From Typhlomys cinereus (taxonomy: Eukaryota; Chordata; Mammalia; Rodentia; Platacanthomyidae), in contig JALPQD010000115.1 in the NCBI GenBank assembly GCA_023101885.1, positions 1,371,953-1,435,952 on the forward strand: a stretch of DNA of 64,000 bases. The letters are read 5' to 3'. A model generated the notes under the pieces. The model was not told the origin of the DNA. It ran no database searches and worked only from the letters and a program-made list of their open reading frames with translations. Both the position numbers and the translations under genes were made by a program. Below, one piece after another: positions 58,055-64,000 of the stretch. How positions within the stretch are numbered: the stretch's first letter is position 1; each line of letters starts with the position of its first letter.

Positions 58055-58417
58055 GGCGAATGTAATAGTTGCTTTAATTATTGCTGTGAGAGAATACTCA
58101 AAGTCGATCAACTTAAGGGAGAAAGAGAGGTTTATTCAGCTTACAGCTCCAGAGGGGAGGCAGTTTCTCATGGCAGAGACGGCATGGCTGGCTGGCCAAA
58201 GTTGGAGGAGGCTAAGTCATCGCAGACATCTTGGAAGCTGAGAGCTGCAGACTGCTTGCTGCAAAGATCAACTTCTCCTGGAGGTAGGGTGGGACTAATC
58301 CACCCCAAGGCCCACCCCTTGTGACTGCCTTCCTCCAGGAAGGCTCCACCTTTCAAGGTGCCATGACCTTGCCAAATACATGAGACTGTGGGGGACACAT
58401 TTCATACCATGACAGAG
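58055..58417 (-). mobile_element. MaLR-like LTR
   Basis: In reverse: GTTGCTTTAATTATTGCTGTGAGAGAATACTC, GAGAAAGAGAGGTTTATTCAGCTTACAGCTCC, GGTGGGACTAATCCACCCCAAGGCCC, and GGGGGACACATTTCATACCATGACA. A common rodent LTR type. Confidence 0.65.
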
Positions 58418-58494
58418 TAGTTCTGTAGAGCAAACAAACAGAAGGAAAGAAGGGAGGAAGGAAAGTGAAAGAAGATAGGAAAGAAGGAGGAAAG

Positions 58495-58575
58495 GTCTGA
58501 GAAGATAGCTTAGTGAGTAAAATCTCTTACTGCATAAGTCTGATGACCTCAACTGGGATCCCCAAGATTCATAAC
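58495..58575 (+). mobile_element. tRNA-derived SINE head fragment
   Basis: GGTCTGAGAAGATAGCTTAGTGAGTAAAATCTC and GATGACCTCAACTGGGATCCCC form a tRNA-type SINE head with A-box and B-box spacing. It is cut short close to the next SINE. Confidence 0.55.
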
Positions 58576-58588
58576 AAGCTACATGCAG

Positions 58589-58800
58589 GGTTGGAGAGGT
58601 GGCTCAGGGATTAAGATTCTGCCTCACAAGCAAAAGGACCAGAGTTCAAATCCCCCGGATTCCACATAAAGATGCCAGTCAGAAATGGTACTTCTGGCTC
58701 TGGAAGACAAATCCTGAGAAATCCCAGAGTGAAGCAAAAAGAGGTAAAAGCAAACCAGGATGATTCCCAAAGTCATTCTTGGGCCTACACGGACACACAC

Positions 58801-58847
<47 letters not shown>

Positions 58848-58901
58848 CACACACACATGCACACACACACACACACGCACACACACACACTATTTAAAAA
58901 G
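58589..58901 (+). mobile_element. Dip-like SINE with long (CA)n, inserted in a B4
   Basis: GGTTGGAGAGGTGGCTCAGGG head, ACCAGAGTTCAAATCCCCC B-box, AAACCAGGATGATTCCCAAAGTCATTCTTGGGCC body, about 95 bp of CA with CG interruptions (58793-58890). The duplication AAGCTA(C/G)ATGCAG occurs at 58576-58588 and 58902-58914. The second copy is also the start of the B4 that follows. Confidence 0.88.
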
Positions 58902-59130
58902 AAGCTAGATGCAGTGGCCTAAGAGTCTATAATCCCCATGTGCCTACAGGAGAGGGGAGGCAGAGAAGGGGAAATTTCCAGAGGCTGAGAGGCCAGCTAG
59001 CCTGACTTACACAGTGGTGAAGATACCGTGTCTGAACCAAGGTGGAAAGGTGAAGACTGATACCCAAAATCTGTATTCTGACTTCCACATGTGCTATGCC
59101 ATGTGCACATCTGGACCCACACACAGATAA
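58902..59130 (+). mobile_element. B4-like SINE (B1-type head plus tRNA-type tail)
   Basis: GCTAGATGCAGTGGCCTAAGAGTCTATAATCCCC head. GAGAGGCCAGCTAGCCTGACTTACACAGTGG and ATACCGTGTCTGAACCAAGGTGGAAAGG follow. CTGTATTCTGACTTCCACATGTGCTATGCCATGTGCACATCTG is the tail. This order is the B4/RSINE type. Confidence 0.75.
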
Positions 59131-60043
59131 CTGAAGACTCCTCCTTCGTATAGTCCCACAGCACGGGCCAGTCAGCAACTAAGCCTGCCTCTTCCTGCTG
59201 TGTGGCCACGCCCCCTCTGGAAACCTTTAAGAGAAGAGAACTCCTTTGTTTTCTGGGCCTGATACCCTACATTGTCTGCCTCTCTCTGGAACCTCTTCTC
59301 TCTCTCCACAATTTCTAACACTAAGTCGTGGTTGACATTAAATCATGTGTTAAGATTTGACACAGCTCAGTGGAATGCCTTGACTGGTTCTCTGGGGCCC
59401 TTAACAGAATGTCTCACAGAAATCATGTGGCGTGAGTTCAGGAGACAATGGATGTAGCAGCCAGTGAGGAACCTTGAAAATGCTGCAAGAGGTGCGGTTT
59501 AGAATGAAACTGTAGGTTTCATATTAAAAGGGAGAAAGAGACAGGTTCATGGTGGAAATGACAGCTGTATTCAAATGTATGTAGAAAGGCTGCATTTACT
59601 TTTCTTAGGGAGACACAAAGAAACATCTATTCATCCCACATAGGGTACTAACCGCAGACCAAAATCAGAATTCTAACAAAATCCAACTTGGTTAACCATT
59701 GTGAAAAACAACAAGAATAAGCGGATACTATGGGCTTTCTTGCAGTAGTTTCATTTGTGCCCACAAGGCTCAGAGGGATTTATCTAATATACCCCTGCCC
59801 CTACACTTTACATGTTGTTCCCCCTTACACTTCCCAGGGAAGGACCCATAACCCTCCCTTTCTCCTTCTAGGAAGTGCTAACAGCTCCATTACTGCTGCT
59901 GTAGACCTAGCTGTCACTGTGTCCTTCTGCTCAAGTGTTTGCCATCGCTACCAGACCAAGCTAATCTCTACCCCAAATGGCAATGGGCATGCTATGGCCT
60001 CAATTCTGGGTACACCCAGAAGGCCAAAGAACCAAAGGAATTT
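59131..60043. other. Unassigned sequence, about 0.9 kb, ending at a poly(A) run
   Basis: A 114-codon plus-strand frame (59730-60074) runs into the poly(A) at 60044-60063. The layout is like a retrocopy, with a coding-like body then A tract. I do not recognise the protein, and no target duplication is evident. It is noted, not called as a gene. Confidence 0.35.
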
Positions 60044-60063
60044 ACAAAAAAAAAAAAAAAAAA
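60044..60063. repeat. Poly(A) run
   Basis: About 20 A residues directly after the frame at 59730. Confidence 0.85.
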
Positions 60064-60405
60064 GCAGAGTTTAGGGGAAGGGACTTTTTAACAACCTAGA
60101 GCTGTTGAGAATTAGAATTCCCTATCATGAAATTGTGTTTGTCCCTATTGACAGAAAGAGAAGAAAATGAGAATTTATTAGGAACCTGACACAAAATGTC
60201 AGGCCAAATATCTGCCTAATCTCATTTCTTCCTCACAATCATTCATGGAATATTGGCTACTAGTACAGAACCAACAGAATCAATATTATCAAGAGCTGTA
60301 GAATGGTGATTAATTGAGGGAAAAAAAAGATAAAGCAATCATATATTATGACATGCCTATCTTACATGAGCACTGAATGTTCTCTGATGCAAACTTGATG
60401 TTGAA
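60064..60405. other. Unassigned sequence
   Basis: Nothing recognised up to the left edge of the minus-strand LTR. It ends with GTTGAA, a candidate 6-bp target duplication half. Confidence 0.35.
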
Positions 60406-60537
60406 TGTTGCAGTCCACTGCCACAACCTCCAATCCAGGGCTCTCCCCCCACCCCCCCCCCGAACTAAATGAGGCAAAGGAGTCGGCGGATGGAGAACAA
60501 ACACACACGCTTTCTAGGCTGAGTGAATCTGAACCCA

Positions 60538-60567
60538 TTTTATTGAAACTTTGTGACAGCTTTTATA
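60538..60567 (-). promoter_or_regulatory. TATA box and overlapping poly(A) signal of the LTR
   Basis: On the minus strand TATAAAAG (60567-60560) is followed after 16 nt by AATAAA (60543-60538). In MMTV-type LTRs the AATAAA lies between TATA and cap site in the same way, which supports the betaretrovirus assignment. Confidence 0.6.
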
Positions 60568-60759
60568 CTAGAAAATTTTAGGGCAAAGAATGCTGCACCT
60601 GCAAACAGACACGTATGTTCCTAGTCAGCAGAAATCACCTTCAGGATAGACATCTTTCAAGAACCTAACCCATTGCTTGAAGGTAAAGGCATGTAAGGAG
60701 CCATTCTCACTGTATTTCCAAATCGAGCTAATCTATAATGCTCCACCAAATAGTCATAG

Positions 60760-61345
60760 GGTCTGAGTCTACATAGTTGTCATTGTTTCAACAAAGACTG
60801 CATTTGAGACTAGTTAAAATACACCAAGGAGGTTTGAGCTCCTTTCGATTTCAATAAGGAACATGTTTTTCATTACAATTAACTATACCTGTGCCATATC
60901 TATTACATATTTCTGTAAATGGTAAAGGTGAATCTGTTGGAGGGGGATGCATGCTATACATTAATTTTTCCTTTTGGGGGATACCAGTTTCTGGCTGCTG
61001 TCATATAAGCTGGCCCATATTAGGTCACTATGGTAGAAACTATATTAGGATTTGTCTTATTACTATTTTCCATTAACTTATGTGCTCTATAAGAAATAGT
61101 TGTGTACTGATTCTAGTGAACAGATGGCATAGTCTCATATATTTAGAATTTCTGAATTAGTTCAGCAAGAGTCATATTTTTTAGGGAATTTTACCCACCT
61201 ATGTTTTAAGATTCTTGAAATTGTTCTCTAATTTCTTTAAAATCATTCTGGCTAACAACACAATGTGTGACTAGACATGAAATCTCTAGTTAGAATTTGA
61301 TTTAAAGTTAAAAGCAGATTTTTTCTGTAGTTCAGGGATCAAGAA
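60760..61345 (-). pseudogene. Decayed U3 reading frame resembling MMTV-type sag
   Basis: Within the LTR, reading on the minus strand, one frame gives YSMHPPPTDSPLPFTE and then, past a TGA stop at 60851-60853, KPPWCILTSL. Their order, spacing and position in U3, upstream of TATA, resemble the central part of the U3 gene (sag) of mouse mammary tumour virus. That gene encodes a membrane superantigen that engages T-cell receptor beta chains. Further upstream an open stretch with LARMILKKLENNF could correspond to the N-terminal part. Stops and frame changes occur near 61145, 61010, 60851 and 60800, so no functional product is possible. The similarity is by eye and short, and an unrelated U3 or env remnant remains possible. 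I describe the relic only as it stands. Confidence 0.4.
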
Positions 61346-61545
61346 GCTAGTCCCCCAAAAAAACCTAAGAACAGATAGAAGCACACCCAATTCCCAGAAT
61401 GATGCCCTCCTACCAGAGGCAAAACTTAAATTACATAGGGAGGAATCCCTAGCACCTATCCATAGGCATTACTATGATATTCCCCAGCAAGGAGGCTTTA
61501 GGCCCGAACTAAGCAGAAACACCGAGGCCTGACAATTCCCATATT

Positions 61546-61940
61546 TTACTTATTTCTCTTATTTATTTCAAATAATGCCATGTCCTTTTTCCAGAAAATG
61601 TTTCCTTGAATCCATTTTCTCCAAGCTGGGACCTTGTCCACTAGGATGGTTGGATAAGGATGTGATGGTTGAACAAGTCTCTTCGATGAAATCTTTATCA
61701 TGAGCTCTCTCGTAAGTACTGGCCACGATTTCCAGTTTCTTTTCTCCAATGAAGTGTGAAATTTATGATCTCAAAGTTGCAAGACCTTTCCCTGGATTTT
61801 AATCATTTTCTCCCGGGCCTTTATAACATCTCCTGATTCATCAACTGGGTGCTTATGGTCAATGTACATGCTTCTTATCTTTATCATTTGAGAAAATGTA
61901 GGAATAGCTCAATCTTTTTTGGCATTCACATTTTAACAGT
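61546..61940 (-). pseudogene. Unidentified coding-like stretch
   Basis: Minus strand from about 61940 to 61546 is largely open. It has a peptide rich in K, E and D in its first half (HPVDESGDVIKAREKMIKIQ), one TGA near 61770, and a second half ending MALFEINKRNK before a stop at 61546. A second frame is also open over 61745-61570. I do not recognise a family. It could be retroviral sequence upstream of the 3' LTR, or a host exon or retrocopy interrupted by it. No splice sites were identified with confidence. Confidence 0.35.
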
Positions 61941-63053
61941 TCTATGATATCTATTGATTTAGGTGATAATGTTAAAAAGTAGAGTTAGCATGGGCAGGTT
62001 TGGCAGCCGTAGGGGGTGGGGAGCAGATCTATAGGTAAGCCTCTAAGGATTTCCCCGTCTGCTGGAACATTCATAGAGTGAGGCACGTGCCTCCACCCCC
62101 ACTTGGGTTCATGCTATCGATAATCAGCAGCTCACATTGTGGACAGACAGAGAGTCAAGATTCAGAGTCAATGGAAATCTGTTACCAGAGTTTCTACTTC
62201 AATGACATCATGGAGGTTAAGTAATTCCCCAAGAATCAGACAGCCACTGAGTTTCTATTCTCAATTTGCAATCTCCCTGGTTGATCACAGTGGTTTAGGA
62301 TGCCGAAAGTCTAGGGGTCTGTATCCTGCCCAGTACTAGGTGGGGGAAAGGGGTTCCAATATAAATGGACACATTATATGATTTTCTTTCCTTTTGTGTA
62401 TGTTTACAAGTAGAATTTAAATTTTAAAGTGGATACCTCAAATTTACTGTGATCATTAGGTGCTCTCTCCTTCATCCTTCCTCAGTAGTAAAATCTACTG
62501 CAGGAGGCAGGACAGAGCCATGAGGCACAGAATCTACTTCCTGCTCCAAGAACTGCATCCTGAGGAAATGAGATCAGGAAAAACTCAGCATATGGAAGGG
62601 CGGATTCCTGGGTTCTGTGTCTCATGAGGGACTATCCCCTGCACAACTAATAAAAGGGCCCCAAGCAGTATCTCTTGCCCTGGGGGGGTCTCCAAACCCC
62701 AACAGTTCTCCCCCAAGCTAACTCTATGCAGAGATTTCTGTGTTGTCAAGTACAGACAGACCTGCACTGGGGGAGCCTTCAAACCTTAGAAGGGGATCCA
62801 TACAATGATATCACAGGATGAACCTCACACAATGCCTTCAGCATTGGCTAATTGGTCCCATAATTTGCCAGCATTCACCATTCTTTCTGCCGCTTCATCC
62901 TCTGGCAAGAGTTACATGGAGAAATTGCCCTATTGGAAAGGCCCCTGGCAGGCTTGGCCAACCTTCTGACAATGCAGCACATTGTCATCTGCAAAGTCTA
63001 CATTCTAGAACCGTGCAACTGGGTTACACATAATGAATAAATAAAATGTTAAA
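61941..63053. other. Unassigned sequence, about 1.1 kb
   Basis: No gene recognised. The segment 62560-62790, with CTAATAAAAGGGCCCC and GGGGGGGTCTCC, has LTR-like composition and could be part of another ERV. I cannot define its ends. Confidence 0.35.
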
Positions 63054-63058
63054 GACTT

Positions 63059-63467
63059 TGTCATAGTTAGAAATAGGTGTCAACTTGACAGCTGAAGGTC
63101 GAGCTGGGGGCACATGTGTAAGGAAGTAGTAGTTGAGTTCAGCCCCCACACAAGCCTGTGGAAGATTGTCTAATTAAAGGGAAGGTCCAGTTCATGGTAG
63201 ATGGGACTCGTCCCTGAACAGGTGAGTAAGATGGAAGGAGATGGTTAAGGAATTGGCATTGGTCTGGCAAGTGAGGATTGTCCCTCTCTCTGTGGCCCCA
63301 TGAATGAGGTGTGTCCTGTGCCCTCCACTCCTGGTGTTGGTATGAGCTCTCACACCAAGATGGGCAAGAAATTGTAACCAAGAATAGGAAGAGAAAATAA
63401 AATCCTTTGCTCTTCCTTAAGCTCTTTAGCAGTGGATTTGTCAGCAACATGCAGGCAAATTACAATA
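63059..63467 (+). mobile_element. Solo LTR, ERVL/MaLR-like (family X, copy 3)
   Basis: A 409-bp element from TGTCATAGTTAGAAATAGG to AATTACAATA. It carries GAAAATAAAATCC (poly(A) signal) and GATTTGTCAGCAACATGCAGGC near the end. It is flanked by GACTT (63054-63058) and GCCTT (63468-63472), a 5-bp duplication with one mismatch. It is more diverged than copies 1 and 2. Confidence 0.7.
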
Positions 63468-63472
63468 GCCTT

Positions 63473-63958
63473 CGTGTTTTAGGTCATGAATTTTATTTTG
63501 GATCACATCCACAACTATCCCAGGACATATGCACAGGGGCCATTGGTTAGATACTCCTGCAACCAGTCAAACAAGGTTCCAGCAGACTGTGGAAGGAACA
63601 ACGTTTGATTATTACCAGTTGCTTACTAAGATTCTGGGATCCCCATCCCCTCTCATTCCCTGGAGACTACCTTGCTTCAACCTGACTCTCTACCTCCAGG
63701 CCCCTCCCATTGTGGAAGCGATCCTTCTGCAACACTGACCCCTCATCAGCCACAAAGCAGCGGAGGCTCTGTGAGGAAAAAGACGACGACGAGGAGCCAG
63801 GAGGTATCTGTTACAGCCATTGTTTTCCACTCAGGATTCTATTTTGCATCTTCTCTAAAGGCCCATAAATTGAGCTTTGTGGACTCGCCCCAGAAAGCCA
63901 CACCGCAGGGAGTTCATTAAAATGAAGCCAGGTTGTCTTGGGCCAAGCAAAGTGAAAC
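63473..63958. other. Unassigned, apparently single-copy sequence
   Basis: No repeats recognised. Contains GACGACGACGAGGAGC near 63782 and an AT/GC-mixed stretch after 63800 that could be conserved. The 63529-63738 and 63672-63920 frames show no family. Confidence 0.35.
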
Positions 63959-63973
63959 ACTGCCACCAAGTGG
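63959..63973 (-). promoter_or_regulatory. CTCF-like motif
   Basis: ACTGCCACCAAGTGG on the plus strand corresponds, on the minus strand, to the CTCF core CCACTAGGTGGCAG-type pattern with about one mismatch (CCACTTGGTGGCAG). A single motif match in 64 kb is weak evidence. Confidence 0.3.
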
Positions 63974-64000
63974 CCGAAATGAGTCATCACAGACGGGACT

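Larger units (their letters stand above)
60406..61534 (-). mobile_element. Long LTR of betaretrovirus (class II ERV) type
   Basis: About 1.13 kb on the minus strand, tentatively from TGTCAGGCCTCGG (plus 61534) to GGACTGCAACA (plus 60406). TATAAAAG lies at 60560-60567, and AATAAA at 60538-60543 is only 16 nt further on. The R/U5 text GTGTGTGTTTGTTCTCCATCCGCC follows. A poly(A) signal nearly overlapping the promoter, a very short R, and an LTR above 1 kb are features of MMTV-like betaretroviruses. The U3 contains a decayed open frame described separately. A G-run lies at 60445-60463 (C-run on plus). The right boundary is uncertain: no second 6-bp copy of GTTGAA sits next to 61534. Whether a provirus body is attached upstream (61.5 kb and above) is unresolved. 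Confidence 0.6.

Noticed and set aside
61655..61675. GTTGAA as the second copy of a 6-bp LTR target duplication.
   Set aside because: It is not preceded by CA, so it does not mark an LTR terminus. A 6-mer match over more than 1 kb is expected fairly often by chance. Kept only as something to test.

Overview
The window looks like ordinary intergenic or intronic DNA from a rodent. It is AT-rich and saturated with retroelements, and I found no intact protein-coding gene on either strand. The rodent call rests on B1-type (7SL-derived), B3/B4-type and B2-superfamily (tRNA-derived) SINEs, on LINE-1 3' ends with a G-rich polypurine tract, and on many MaLR/ERVL-type LTRs. The youngest SINEs have a B2-superfamily head (GGGGCTGGAGAGGTGGCTCAGG), a long body, a (CA)n tract and an A-rich end with AATAAA. 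They do not look like mouse or rat B2. They fit the Dip-type elements of jerboas and birch mice, so a dipodoid rodent is my inference, not something I could test.

Layout. 0-5.7 kb: a degenerate 32-bp tandem repeat, a solo LTR nested in an older LTR, a duplicated unknown fragment, and L1 pieces. 5.7-17 kb: scattered SINEs, LTRs and several 5'-truncated L1 3' ends. 17-20 kb: a Dip-like SINE, a processed PRELID3B pseudogene with target-site duplications, and a 724-bp solo LTR of class-I type whose transcribed part carries a tandem series of hairpins. 20-31 kb: mostly unassigned DNA with a few LTRs and SINEs. 32-33.2 kb: an old L1 split by a solo LTR with a 5-bp duplication. 35-46 kb: dense SINE, L1 and LTR mixture. 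47.5 kb: a retroviral RNase H-like relic. 48-51.7 kb: TA, GATA, GA and GGAA tracts. 51.7-59.1 kb: two L1 insertions with clear duplications and six same-orientation Dip-like SINEs. 60.4-61.5 kb: a long LTR of betaretrovirus type on the minus strand whose U3 holds a decayed reading frame resembling the MMTV-type U3 gene (sag). 61.5-61.9 kb: an unidentified coding-like stretch. 63 kb to the end: another solo LTR and apparently single-copy sequence with a CTCF-like motif.

No genes work together here. The window records successive retrotransposition, and insertion order can be read from the nesting. The observations I rate highest are the sag-like relic in the minus-strand LTR at 60.4-61.5 kb and the tandem hairpins in the transcribed part of the LTR at 19.3-20.0 kb. 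All family names come from recognition by eye and need a library search.
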